A stretch of DNA of 64,000 nt from Clostridium sp. cel8 (GTDB taxonomy: Bacteria > Bacillota > Clostridia > Clostridiales > Clostridiaceae): NCBI RefSeq assembly GCF_014050525.1, contig NZ_JACGAG010000004.1, positions 62,001 to 126,000 of the forward strand, in the 5' to 3' direction. The position numbers were made by a program, and so were the translations under genes. This document shows, piece by piece, positions 25,181-33,800 of this stretch (positions are counted from its first letter, which is position 1; every line of letters begins with the position of its first letter). Below the pieces are notes generated by a model. The model ran no database searches, was not told the origin of the DNA, and worked only from the letters and a program-made list of their open reading frames with translations.

Positions 25181-25234
25181 TTATATATAAAAATGTACTC
25201 ATTAATATGTGAATGAGTACATTTTTATATATAA
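25181..25234 (+). terminator. Perfect 23-bp inverted repeat terminator
   Basis: Arms 25181-25203 and 25212-25234 are exact complements around an 8-nt loop, with core AATGTACTCATT / AATGAGTACATT and a T5 run in the 3' arm. Ends the MarR transcript. Confidence 0.85.
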
Positions 25235-25285
25235 TTGGCTGTTAAATTTGCAAATGATGCAAATATTGATTCTTTGGCTGTATCA

Positions 25286-25328
25286 AAAAGAAAGGATTAG
25301 GGAGTTCCTTAATTCTTTCTTTTTTATT
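25286..25328 (+). terminator. Second hairpin terminator in the same gap
   Basis: AAAGAAAGGATTAGGGA pairs with TTCCTTAATTCTTTCTTT with wobbles and is followed by TTTTTT. With the hairpin at 25181 it makes a tandem terminator. Confidence 0.65.
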
Positions 25329-25468
25329 GTTTGTTAAAATAAAAATTATATATTTATTAAATTCAAAGTAATGTAAAGGTATACTAAGAAATACAGAGAT
25401 AAATAGGTATTGTGTCATTTATTGTAATATTAATGGTAAGTTATGACTAAAATTAGACTGCAATAAAT

Positions 25469-25497
25469 TTGTAATCTTAGATATTAAGTATTATAAT
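25469..25497 (+). promoter_or_regulatory. Promoter of the acyl-CoA dehydrogenase-rubredoxin fusion gene
   Basis: TTGTAA (25469-25474), 17-nt spacer, TATAAT (25492-25497), leaving an 80-nt leader before the start at 25587. Confidence 0.6.
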
Positions 25498-25586
25498 AAA
25501 AGTATACTGATTAGATATATTTTATAAATATGATTAAATAGTATAACTGATTATTTTAGTTGTCTTCATTAAAAGGAGGGATATAA

Positions 25587-27488
25587 ATGTTTTTTAAAAC
25601 TACTGAACAACATGAAAATTTGAGAATGAAAATTAGAAAATTTGCTGAAGAAGAAGTAAAACCTATTGCATTTATGTTAGATCAAAACAATGAATTTCCC
25701 GATGATATTGTTAAAAAATTAGGCGAAATGGGAATGATGGGTATTCCATATCCTAAGGAATATGGCGGAGCTGGTTTAGATGTAATTAGCTATGCTATAG
25801 CAGTTGAAGAATTAGCAAGAGTTGATGGTGGAACAGGTGTAATACTTTCCGCACATACATCTCTAGGAACATATCCAATTGCAGCATTTGGAACTGAAGA
25901 GCAGAAAAAGAAATACTTAGTACCTCTAGCAAGAGGAGAAAAACTCGGTGCATTTGGTCTTACAGAAGAAAACGCAGGAAGTGATGCAGGTGGTACAGAA
26001 ACTACTGCAGTACTTGAAGGCGATCATTATGTATTAAATGGTGAAAAAATATTTATAACAAATGCAGGTAAAGCAGATATCTATGTCGTTTTTGCAGTAA
26101 CTACACCTGGTATAGGAACTAGAGGAATAAGTGCATTTATTGTTGAAAAAGGCTGGGAAGGATTTACTTTCAGCGATCATTATGACAAAATGGGTATTCG
26201 TTCATCTGCAACTGCAGAACTTAATTTCAACAATGTAATAGTACCTAAGGAAAACCTTTTAGGTAAAGAAGGACAAGGCTTTAAGATTGCAATGGCTACA
26301 TTGGATGGTGGTCGTATAGGTATTGCAGCTCAGGCACTTGGAATAGCTCAAGGTGCTTTTGAAAGTGCTGTAGAATATTCTAAAGAGAGAATTCAATTTG
26401 GTAAACCTTTATTCCACAACCAAGTAATATCATTTAAGTTAGCTGATATGGCTACAAAGCTTAGAGCAGCTAGATTGCTTGTTTATAGTGCAGCAGAATT
26501 GAAAGAAAACCATGAACGCTATACTGTTGAGTCTGCAATGGCAAAACAATATGCATCTGATGTATGTCTTGAAATAGTTAATGATGCACTTCAGATATAT
26601 GGCGGAAGTGGATATATGAAAGGCATGGATGTTGAACGTGCTTACAGAGATGCTAAGATCTGTACAATATATGAAGGAACTAACGAAATTCAAAGAGTAG
26701 TTATTGCTGCAAATGTTGTTGGTAAAATACCAAAGAATAGTGGACCAGCAATTAAGCAAGGACCTGCTACAGGTTATCGTAAGAAGATAATCTTTAAGGA
26801 AGGAACTCCAAAAGAACAAGTAGATCAACTTGTTGCAGCTCTTAAAAAGGATGGACATGATTTCACAGTTGGAATTCCAATTGATACACCAATAACTAAA
26901 GCTGAAAGAGTAGTAAGTGCAGGTGTTGGAATAGGCAAGAAAGAAAATATGAAACTTATAGAGGAACTAGCAAAACAGGCTGGTGCAGCTATAGGATCAT
27001 CACGTCCAGTTGCTGAAACACTTAAGTATGTTCCACTTAATCGTTATGTAGGTATGTCTGGTCAGAAATTCAAAGGTAACTTATATATTGCCTGTGGTAT
27101 TTCAGGAGCAGGACAGCATTTGAAAGGAATAAAAGATGCAAGTACAATTGTTGCTATAAATAACGATCCTAATGCAAAAATCTTTAAGAATGCAGATTAT
27201 GGAATAGTAGGAGATGTTGAGGAGATATTACCATTATTGGCTAAAGCTTTAGATACTGGAGAACCTAAGAAACCAGCACCACCAATGAAGAAGATGAAGA
27301 GAAGCGTTCCAAAGAAAGTTGTTCCAAGTTGGCAGCATTATGTATGTAATGGTTGCGGTTATGAATATGATCCTGGCGTTGGAGATCCAGAAGGTGAAAT
27401 ATTCCCAGGTACTCTTTTCGAGAAGTTACCAGATGAATGGACTTGCCCTGCATGTGGTGAAGGTAAAGATATGTTCATAAAATGTTAG
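25587..27488 (+). CDS. Acyl-CoA dehydrogenase / EtfA C-domain / rubredoxin fusion
   Basis: A 633-residue, three-part redox enzyme. Residues 1-380 are a complete short-chain acyl-CoA dehydrogenase: [43 protein letters not shown], and catalytic Glu in YEGTNEIQR. Residues 392-560 match the C-terminal FAD domain of electron-transfer flavoprotein alpha ([51 protein letters not shown]). Residues 582-633 are a rubredoxin with [12 protein letters not shown] and [13 protein letters not shown]. The order suggests internal electron flow from acyl-CoA to FAD, FAD and Fe(Cys)4. There is no EtfB. The next gene is a flavodiiron protein, a known rubredoxin oxidase, so the likely role is removal of O2 or NO at the expense of acyl-CoA. 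Confidence 0.92.
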   Translation: MFFKTTEQHENLRMKIRKFAEEEVKPIAFMLDQNNEFPDDIVKKLGEMGMMGIPYPKEYGGAGLDVISYAIAVEELARVDGGTGVILSAHTSLGTYPIAAFGTEEQKKKYLVPLARGEKLGAFGLTEENAGSDAGGTETTAVLEGDHYVLNGEKIFITNAGKADIYVVFAVTTPGIGTRGISAFIVEKGWEGFTFSDHYDKMGIRSSATAELNFNNVIVPKENLLGKEGQGFKIAMATLDGGRIGIAAQALGIAQGAFESAVEYSKERIQFGKPLFHNQVISFKLADMATKLRAARLLVYSAAELKENHERYTVESAMAKQYASDVCLEIVNDALQIYGGSGYMKGMDVERAYRDAKICTIYEGTNEIQRVVIAANVVGKIPKNSGPAIKQGPATGYRKKIIFKEGTPKEQVDQLVAALKKDGHDFTVGIPIDTPITKAERVVSAGVGIGKKENMKLIEELAKQAGAAIGSSRPVAETLKYVPLNRYVGMSGQKFKGNLYIACGISGAGQHLKGIKDASTIVAINNDPNAKIFKNADYGIVGDVEEILPLLAKALDTGEPKKPAPPMKKMKRSVPKKVVPSWQHYVCNGCGYEYDPGVGDPEGEIFPGTLFEKLPDEWTCPACGEGKDMFIKC

Positions 27489-27534
27489 TAATGAATAAAC
27501 GAGTTTTTCTTTAAAATGAAGGAGGGTTAAACAT

Positions 27535-28737
27535 ATGTATTGTGTTAGAAAAATAGATGAAGATCTTTATTGGGTTGGTGGAAATGATCATAGACTTGCT
27601 CTATTTGAAAATGTTCATCCAATTCCTCAGGGAGTTTCATATAATTCTTATTTACTTTTGGACAAGAAGACTGTTCTCTTTGATACAGTAGATTGGTCTA
27701 TTTGTCGTCAATTTCTTCAAAATATTGAAAAGGTGCTTGACGGCAGACCACTAGATTACATGGTAATTAACCATGTAGAGCCAGATCATGCTGCTTGCGT
27801 TGAGGAGGTTCTTCTTAGATATCCTAATGTAAAGATTATATGTACTGAAAAAGCTTTCATGTTTATGAATCAGTTCGGATTTAATATTGATGGAAGAGTT
27901 ACACAAGTACAAGAAGGAGATAAAAAATCATTTGGAAAACATAACGTAGTATTCGTAGCTGCACCAATGGTACATTGGCCAGAGGCTATGGTAACATTTG
28001 ATACTACAACTGGTACATTATTTTCAGCAGATGCATTTGGTTCATTTATAGCTTTAGATGGAAAGATGTTTAATGATGAAGTAAACTATGATAGAGATTG
28101 GATTGATGAGGCTAGAAGATATTACACAAATATTGTTGGAAAATATGGACCTCATGTGCAATATTTACTCAATAAGGCTAGTTCATTAGATATTAAGAAA
28201 ATATGTCCACTTCATGGACTTGTTTGGCGTAGTAATTTAGGATATTTCCTTGATAAGTACAATAAGTGGAGTAGTTATGAGCCAGAAGAAAAAGGTGTAA
28301 TGATAGTATATGCATCAATGTATGGTAATACTGAAGCAGCAGCTACTGACATAGCAACAAAACTTGTTGAAAAAGGTATGAGTAATGTAGTTATGTATGA
28401 TGTTTCAAAGACTCATGTATCATACTTGATATCAGAAGTATTTAAGTATAGCCATTTAGTTCTTGCAAGTGTAACTTATAATCTTAAGATTTATCCTCCA
28501 ATGTTAAACTTCCTTATGGATATGAAGGCATTAAATCTTCAAAAACGTACTGTTGCCCTTATAGAAAATGGTTCATGGGCTCCTCAGTCAGCAAAACTTA
28601 TGCGTGAGGTTTTGGACGGAATGAAGAATATGAATGTTTTAGATAGTGAAGTATCAATAAGCTCTAGCATGAGGGAAGAAGACGGAGATGCAATGAGTGA
28701 TCTTGCAGATGCTATTATTGAGTCAATGAATAAATAG
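27535..28737 (+). CDS. Flavodiiron protein (rubredoxin:oxygen oxidoreductase, FprA type)
   Basis: A 400-residue A-type flavoprotein. The metallo-beta-lactamase-like domain (1-250) carries the diiron ligands in NHVEPDHAACVEE (H-x-E-x-DH), VHWPEAM, SADAFG and PLHGLVW. The flavodoxin domain (about 262-400) starts MIVYASMYGNTEAAATDIA and holds SVTYNLKIYPP and ENGSWAPQSAKLM for FMN. Such proteins reduce O2 to water or NO to N2O with electrons from rubredoxin. Start ATG 27535 has GAAGGAGGG upstream. It is 46 nt behind the rubredoxin-bearing fusion, so the two form one electron chain. A terminator follows. Confidence 0.93.
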   Translation: MYCVRKIDEDLYWVGGNDHRLALFENVHPIPQGVSYNSYLLLDKKTVLFDTVDWSICRQFLQNIEKVLDGRPLDYMVINHVEPDHAACVEEVLLRYPNVKIICTEKAFMFMNQFGFNIDGRVTQVQEGDKKSFGKHNVVFVAAPMVHWPEAMVTFDTTTGTLFSADAFGSFIALDGKMFNDEVNYDRDWIDEARRYYTNIVGKYGPHVQYLLNKASSLDIKKICPLHGLVWRSNLGYFLDKYNKWSSYEPEEKGVMIVYASMYGNTEAAATDIATKLVEKGMSNVVMYDVSKTHVSYLISEVFKYSHLVLASVTYNLKIYPPMLNFLMDMKALNLQKRTVALIENGSWAPQSAKLMREVLDGMKNMNVLDSEVSISSSMREEDGDAMSDLADAIIESMNK

Positions 28738-28758
28738 TTTTGAGAAAGATATAAAGTA

Positions 28759-28797
28759 TGAACGGCTTGTGAATAAATTTCATGGGTCGTTTTTTAT
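28759..28797 (+). terminator. Terminator of the fusion/flavodiiron operon
   Basis: AACGGC and GGTCGTT pair imperfectly across about 17 nt, followed by TTTTTTATTTT. Confidence 0.55.
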
Positions 28798-28803
28798 TTT
28801 AAA

Positions 28804-28832
28804 TAGACAACTAGCTATAAATTAGATATACT
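28804..28832 (+). promoter_or_regulatory. Promoter of glf
   Basis: TAGACA (28804-28809), 17-nt spacer, TATACT (28827-28832), 55 nt before the glf start. Confidence 0.5.
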
Positions 28833-28887
28833 ATAAAAAGTGATTTCAGCACTGTAGATATTATGGTATAGTGAAGGAGAATTTAAA

Positions 28888-30009
28888 ATGTATGATTATT
28901 TAGTTGTTGGATCAGGACTATTTGGATCAATATTTGCACATGAGGCTAATAAAAGAGGTAAAAAATGTATTGTTATAGACAAAAGGTCACATATTGGGGG
29001 AAATGTATATACAGAGAATATAGAGGGAATTAATGTACACAAGTATGGAGCACATATTTTTCATACTAGTAATAAAAAAGTTTGGGAATATGTAAATAAA
29101 TTTGCTGAATTTAATAGATATACAAATTCACCTATTGCTAGATATAAATCTGAAGTTTATAATATGCCATTTAATATGAATACATTTAATAAGATGTGGG
29201 GAGTTATAACACCTATTGAGGCAAAATTTAAGATCCAGCAACAAATTGAAGAAGCAGGAATTACTGAGCCTCATAATCTTGAGGAACAGGCTATAAGTCT
29301 AGTTGGGAAAGACATATATGAAAAATTAATTAAAGGTTATACGGAAAAACAGTGGGGACGTAAAGCAACAGAGCTTCCTAATTCAATTATAAAGAGAATT
29401 CCAGTTCGATTTACATATGATAATAATTATTTTAATGATAAGTATCAAGGAATACCAATTGGAGGTTATACACAAATTATTGAGAAAATGTTAGATGGTA
29501 TAGAAGTACGTCTAAATACTGATTTTTTTAAATATCGTGATGAACTTGAGAATATTGCAGATAAAATTATCTTTACTGGTATGATTGATCAATATTATAA
29601 TTACTGCTACGGAGAGCTTAAATATCGATCATTGCGTTTTGATACAGAAGTTTTGAATTGTGAGAACTATCAAGGAAATGCAGTTGTAAATTTTACAGAG
29701 TATGATGTGCCATATACTAGAATAATTGAACATAAGCACTTTGAATTTGGATGCCAAGGTGAAAATATTAATCCTAAAACAGTGATTACAAAAGAATATC
29801 CTATTGAATGGAAGCGCGGATACGAGCCATACTATCCTGTAAATGATAGTAGAAATAATGAATTATATGCAAAATATAAGAAACTATCCGATAGAGAAGA
29901 GAAAGTTATATTTGGTGGACGACTTGGAATGTACAAGTACTTTGATATGAATAATGTGGTAGAAGAAGCTTTTGATTGTGTAAAAAGAGAATTACTAAAA
30001 GATATATAG
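28888..30009 (+). CDS. glf: UDP-galactopyranose mutase
   Basis: A 373-residue flavoenzyme that interconverts UDP-galactopyranose and UDP-galactofuranose for cell-surface glycans. The N-terminal FAD motif is YLVVGSGLFGSIFAHEANKR, followed by DKRSHIGGNVYTE and the family motif HKYGAHIFHTSNKKVWEY. YTEKQWGRKATELP supplies substrate-binding Trp and Arg residues, and VIFGGRLGMYKYFDMNNVVE near the end is the second FAD/substrate loop. The length is normal. It stands convergent to a GT2/PAP2 gene pair, which fits a surface polysaccharide or glycolipid locus. Confidence 0.95.
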   Translation: MYDYLVVGSGLFGSIFAHEANKRGKKCIVIDKRSHIGGNVYTENIEGINVHKYGAHIFHTSNKKVWEYVNKFAEFNRYTNSPIARYKSEVYNMPFNMNTFNKMWGVITPIEAKFKIQQQIEEAGITEPHNLEEQAISLVGKDIYEKLIKGYTEKQWGRKATELPNSIIKRIPVRFTYDNNYFNDKYQGIPIGGYTQIIEKMLDGIEVRLNTDFFKYRDELENIADKIIFTGMIDQYYNYCYGELKYRSLRFDTEVLNCENYQGNAVVNFTEYDVPYTRIIEHKHFEFGCQGENINPKTVITKEYPIEWKRGYEPYYPVNDSRNNELYAKYKKLSDREEKVIFGGRLGMYKYFDMNNVVEEAFDCVKRELLKDI

Positions 30010-30039
30010 AAATTGAATATTACAAAAGTAATTGATATA

Positions 30040-30077
30040 AAAGTTACTGTAGGAGTACATAGTCCTATAGTAACTTT
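30040..30077 (-). terminator. Hairpin terminator between convergent glf and GT2 genes
   Basis: AAAGTTACTGTAGGA (30040-30054) pairs with TCCTATAGTAACTTT (30063-30077) with one wobble/mismatch. On the - strand it runs into TTTTATATC and serves the GT2/PAP2 unit; it can also block glf read-through. Confidence 0.65.
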
Positions 30078-30094
30078 GAGCTGTAAATTTACTA

Positions 30095-31111
30095 TTAATT
30101 AAATCCAAATATTTTTTTTGATAGTGAATATCCTAATAATATAATGTTTCTTCCTATGAATCCATTTATTTGCATAACCAAACCAAAAAAGGATTTATTT
30201 ACTTCTTTATAAAGATTTTTATTTTTAGAGTTTAAGTAATTCCACAATTCTTCCTTTTTTCTTATACTTTCTTCTGTGTTTTCTTTTAGTAAAAGTACTG
30301 TAGTAATTGTCATCATCATAACTAAGTATTTAATCATATATTTACGAAGTTTTATACATTCTATTACCATTGGATCATAACAGTCGATCATCATTTTTGT
30401 AACTTTAATTTGTTGATCAATACGACTTATCATTATCTTCTCATTAACTGACTGATCATCTCTTCCAATAAAATATCTATAAAGGTCTGTATTTAAATAA
30501 TACATTGTTTTTACATAAGGTAGAGGTTTATATACAAAAATATTATCTACATAAAATGTATGCTTTGGAAGTTTTAAATTGCATTTTTTTAGAATATCTG
30601 TACGATAAATAACTGAATGCATCAATATATTTTGACTTTTCTTGAAGTGACCAATGTCATTCCAAGTAAATATTTTATCTTGAGGCATTGCACTTTTGTA
30701 ATTGATGCTTTTTGACTTATGTATAATCACATTCTCATATACATAATTAGTAATGAGCATATCTAATGGTTTAGAATTATTAATCATATTTTTTAATGTG
30801 TCAAGCACTTTTATAAAACTGTTTTTATCAAACCAGTCATCACTATCTAGAACTTTAAAATATATACCTTTTGAATATTTAATACCTGTATTTACTGCAT
30901 CTCCATGACCACCATTTTTTTTATGTATTGCATGTATTATATTTGGATATTTTTTTTCGTATTTATCCGCAATTTCTGGAGTATTGTCGTTAGATCCATC
31001 ATCAATAATTAAAATTTCTAAATCCTCGCTACCAATCAGCAGTGATTCTATTGCTCTATCCATATATGCTGCTGAATTATAACAGGGAATTGCTACAGTA
31101 AGAACTTTCAT
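30095..31111 (-). CDS. Family 2 glycosyltransferase
   Basis: A 338-residue GT-A-fold glycosyltransferase. The N-terminus LTVAIPCYNSAAYMDRAIES and EILIIDDGSNDNTPEIADKY bind the nucleotide sugar. NGGHGDAVNTGIKYSKG and the DSDDW motif (the metal-binding DxD) follow at about residues 67-93. The C-terminal third is helical with a hydrophobic YLVMMMTITTVLLL segment and may contact the membrane. It starts directly at the PAP2 stop with a GGAGG ribosome site inside the PAP2 coding end, so the pair is translationally linked. Likely builds a lipid-linked or envelope glycan. Confidence 0.88.
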   Translation of the reverse strand: MKVLTVAIPCYNSAAYMDRAIESLLIGSEDLEILIIDDGSNDNTPEIADKYEKKYPNIIHAIHKKNGGHGDAVNTGIKYSKGIYFKVLDSDDWFDKNSFIKVLDTLKNMINNSKPLDMLITNYVYENVIIHKSKSINYKSAMPQDKIFTWNDIGHFKKSQNILMHSVIYRTDILKKCNLKLPKHTFYVDNIFVYKPLPYVKTMYYLNTDLYRYFIGRDDQSVNEKIMISRIDQQIKVTKMMIDCYDPMVIECIKLRKYMIKYLVMMMTITTVLLLKENTEESIRKKEELWNYLNSKNKNLYKEVNKSFFGLVMQINGFIGRNIILLGYSLSKKIFGFN

Positions 31112-31771
31112 TTATACCTCCTGATTAATGAATTTAAGCATTTTATAAAGTTTTAGATGTAAAGATAGCTGCCAAGTCAATTCAGCTAATGTAACTCCGC
31201 CTATAACATCAACTATAACGTGCTGTTTTGTTGTTAATGTTGAAATACATATGAGTATAGCCATAAATAAGGAAAAATATCTATAAAAAGCGGGAATATT
31301 TTTGCAATTTCTTAAACCAGCAAAACAATACCAACTGACCAGACAATGAATTGAAGGAAAAAGATTGTTTGCTGGATCTATATTATATAAAAATTTAAGC
31401 ATGTCCGAAAATATATCTGATTTTATGATATCAGGTCTTACATTAGTAGTAGGAAAACATATATATATAATACCACATATTAATTTCCCCAATAAGTCTG
31501 CTGTTAAAAAACGATAGCAGTGTTTTTCGTTTATACCACTGATTAATATATAATTTGTAATCCAAAAAATATAACTTCCAAAGTAGATTATTGTAAATGC
31601 AGGAATTACAGGAATCTTATTATCATAATAAGTTGTTAGATTATGAAAAATTCTTTGTGTGTAAAACAATCGTACTCCAGAGTACACAGTGAAATTAAAA
31701 ATTACACACAAAATTAAGGGCTTAATAGCATATTTAGGGATATAATTAAATATTTTTTTAGTTGAGTCCAT
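31112..31771 (-). CDS. PAP2-family membrane phosphatase
   Basis: A 219-residue integral membrane protein with about six TM helices. The phosphatase motifs are CFPTTNVRP near residue 105 (a degenerate first motif), NLFPSIHCLVSWYCF near 136-150 (PSxH) and TTKQHVIVDVIGG near 180-192 (SxxxxxH-x3-D). Family members remove phosphate from undecaprenyl pyrophosphate, phosphatidate or inositol-type lipids. It is in an operon with the GT2 protein, suggesting a lipid-carrier or glycolipid step. Confidence 0.85.
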   Translation of the reverse strand: MDSTKKIFNYIPKYAIKPLILCVIFNFTVYSGVRLFYTQRIFHNLTTYYDNKIPVIPAFTIIYFGSYIFWITNYILISGINEKHCYRFLTADLLGKLICGIIYICFPTTNVRPDIIKSDIFSDMLKFLYNIDPANNLFPSIHCLVSWYCFAGLRNCKNIPAFYRYFSLFMAILICISTLTTKQHVIVDVIGGVTLAELTWQLSLHLKLYKMLKFINQEV

Positions 31772-31843
31772 TTTGTATAAATCCTTTTTTAAAATTCTAA
31801 GTAACTTTGATAAATTCTCTTTTAAATTACATGTTTTATTTTA

Positions 31844-31873
31844 AGTATAATGTTTTAAGCTGTAATAAGTCAA
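31844..31873 (-). promoter_or_regulatory. Promoter of the PAP2-GT2 operon
   Basis: On the - strand TTGACT (31868-31873), 18-nt spacer, TATACT (31844-31849), about 70 nt before the PAP2 start. Confidence 0.5.
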
Positions 31874-31931
31874 CATATTATAAGTTGTTTTATGAAAAAT
31901 AAAGTTTATCTAATATACTGCATATACTAGA

Positions 31932-31969
31932 AAGAAGAAAGTGACATATCTAATAACCACTTTCTTCTT
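31932..31969 (-). terminator. Terminator of the DUF1540 gene
   Basis: AAGAAGAAAGTG (31932-31943) pairs perfectly with CACTTTCTTCTT (31958-31969). On the - strand it ends in TTTCTTCTTTC, 26 nt after the DUF1540 stop. Confidence 0.6.
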
Positions 31970-31994
31970 AAATTGAAATAATTAAATCGTATTT

Positions 31995-32165
31995 CTAATT
32001 TTCTGGAGTAAATGTTGCACAATCTGTTTCCTGTGCATTGTGTGCATTTTTAGGTTTAACTTCTATTTGTTTAGCACAACAGTGATCACCACTCATATGA
32101 TAATGGCAACTATCTACAACACATCTAACTCCCTGATTGATATTATTCATTTTTTGATTATTCAT
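31995..32165 (-). CDS. DUF1540 small cysteine protein
   Basis: A 56-residue gene found by reading the - strand of the gap. ATG at 32165 is preceded by GGAGGAATTTAA. The protein has the DUF1540 pattern: GVRCVVDSCHYHMSGDHC, then CAKQIEVKP, and a C-terminal ETDCATFTPEN. The five or six cysteines and three histidines probably bind a metal. DUF1540 proteins are common in Clostridium and some are linked to sporulation, but a function is not established. This is the only gene in the 31,772-32,387 interval. Confidence 0.85.
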   Translation of the reverse strand: MNNQKMNNINQGVRCVVDSCHYHMSGDHCCAKQIEVKPKNAHNAQETDCATFTPEN

Positions 32166-32387
32166 TTAAATTCCTCCATATAAAAAATTATTAACAGTAA
32201 TATGATTTGTAAAATGAAATTTTTTATGCTATGTATTTAAAATATTTTAAAATATTTTAAATTCTAAATTGCAATTTATTTAAATTTATATTTTATTATG
32301 TCATAAAATAGTATATAATAATAGAATATATAATTATATGTAAATTTATGATAGCTAGTTATCAAAAAAATTAGAAGGTGTAATTTT

Positions 32388-33779
32388 GTGAATCTTTTTA
32401 AGAAGAAATCTTTAAATCAGTTACAAGACATTGTAAAAAAAACAGACTTGAAAAAAAGTCTTAAAGCAGTAGACATAGCAGCACTTGGAATAGGTGCAGT
32501 TGTAGGCGTTGGAATATTTGTTGCAACAGGTGAAGGAGCTCACATGGCTGGACCAGGAATTATACTTTCATTTATATTTGCTGGAATTGTTGCCTGTCTT
32601 TGTGGACTTTCTTATTGTGAACTTTCTACTATGTTTCCTGTGTCTGGGAGCACATATTCTTATGCATATATTGCTTTTGGAGAAATTATTGCAGTAATTA
32701 TAGGCTGGTGCCTTACAGCAGAGTATATCGTAGCTGCAAGTGCAGTTGCTTCTGGTTGGTCAGGAACACTTAATGGTATATTGAGTGGTTTTGGTATTTA
32801 TCTTCCTAAAATTATATCCGCATCTCCAAGTGGTGGTGGTATAGTAGATGTGCCAGCTATTTTAATAATAGCTGTTATTACTAGCTTGCTTTATACAGGA
32901 ATGAAGGAGAGCTCAAGGGTAAATAATATTATTGTTGCAATAAAAATTTCAGTAATTATTCTGTTTATAGTTTTAGGTGTAAGTCACATAGATATGGCCA
33001 ATTATAAACCATTTGCTCCACATGGATTGAAAGGAATTTTTACAGGTGCAAGTACTGTATTTTTCTCATTTTTAGGATTTGATGCAATTTCAACTTCAGC
33101 AGAAGAAGCTAGAGATCCAGGAAAAGATGTATCGCGTGGAATTATAATGTGCCTTGTAGTAGTTTGTATTCTATATGTTTTAGTTGCGTTTATACTTACT
33201 GGTATTGTTCCGTATAATGAAATAGTAGCAAACAATGCAGTTCCTGACTCACTTTCAAGAATTGGTATAAGATGGGGATCTTCATTGGTTGGTGTTGGAG
33301 CTATTCTTGGAATGATTTCTACTATAATAGCTGTTTTATATGGGCAAGTTAGAGTGTTTATGGCTATGTCAAGAGATGGACTTCTTCCAAAAGTATTTTC
33401 AAGAATACACAAAAAACACAAAACTCCGTATATAGCTACTATTATATCTGGAGCAATGGCAGCATGTATAGCAGGCTTTCTTCCACTTAATATAATTGTT
33501 GAATTTGTAAGTATAGGTACGCTTCTTAGTTTTATAGTTGTATCAGCAGGGGTTATATATCTTAGAAAAGCAATGCCAGATGTTAAGAGAAAGTTTAAGT
33601 GTCCTGGTGTTCCGTACACACCTGTTGTGACTATATTGTGCTGTATTTCACTTTTAGTATCTATGAGACGTATAACTTGGATTGGATTTTTAGTGTGGTT
33701 GAGTATAGGAATGGTAGTTTATTTTACTTATGGAAGAAAACATAGCGTAGTTCAAAATGAAAACAAAAAAATTATATAA
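32388..33779 (+). CDS. APC-family amino acid permease, copy 1
   Basis: A 463-residue transporter of the cationic-amino-acid/YfnA-like branch with 12 predicted TM helices. TM1 has the unwound ALGIGAVVGVGIFVATGEGA motif that binds the amino-acid backbone. VFFSFLGFDAISTSAEEARDPGKDVSRGI around TM6 is the second signature. It begins at GTG 32388 (AGAAGGTG upstream). It is followed 21 nt later by a close paralogue of the same length, so the pair is a tandem duplication. The substrate cannot be set from sequence. Confidence 0.9.
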   Translation: MNLFKKKSLNQLQDIVKKTDLKKSLKAVDIAALGIGAVVGVGIFVATGEGAHMAGPGIILSFIFAGIVACLCGLSYCELSTMFPVSGSTYSYAYIAFGEIIAVIIGWCLTAEYIVAASAVASGWSGTLNGILSGFGIYLPKIISASPSGGGIVDVPAILIIAVITSLLYTGMKESSRVNNIIVAIKISVIILFIVLGVSHIDMANYKPFAPHGLKGIFTGASTVFFSFLGFDAISTSAEEARDPGKDVSRGIIMCLVVVCILYVLVAFILTGIVPYNEIVANNAVPDSLSRIGIRWGSSLVGVGAILGMISTIIAVLYGQVRVFMAMSRDGLLPKVFSRIHKKHKTPYIATIISGAMAACIAGFLPLNIIVEFVSIGTLLSFIVVSAGVIYLRKAMPDVKRKFKCPGVPYTPVVTILCCISLLVSMRRITWIGFLVWLSIGMVVYFTYGRKHSVVQNENKKII

Positions 33780-33800
33780 CTAATAATTAGGGGGCTTTTT

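Noticed and set aside
25587-27488. Butyryl-CoA dehydrogenase of the bifurcating Bcd-EtfAB complex
   Set aside because: No EtfB and only the C-terminal half of EtfA are present, and a rubredoxin is fused instead. Neighbours are a flavodiiron protein, not crt/hbd/thl.
32632-33619. Long antisense open frames opposite the permeases, aro, leu and FGGY genes
   Set aside because: They mirror the codon pattern of the real genes, lack ribosome sites and show no family features.
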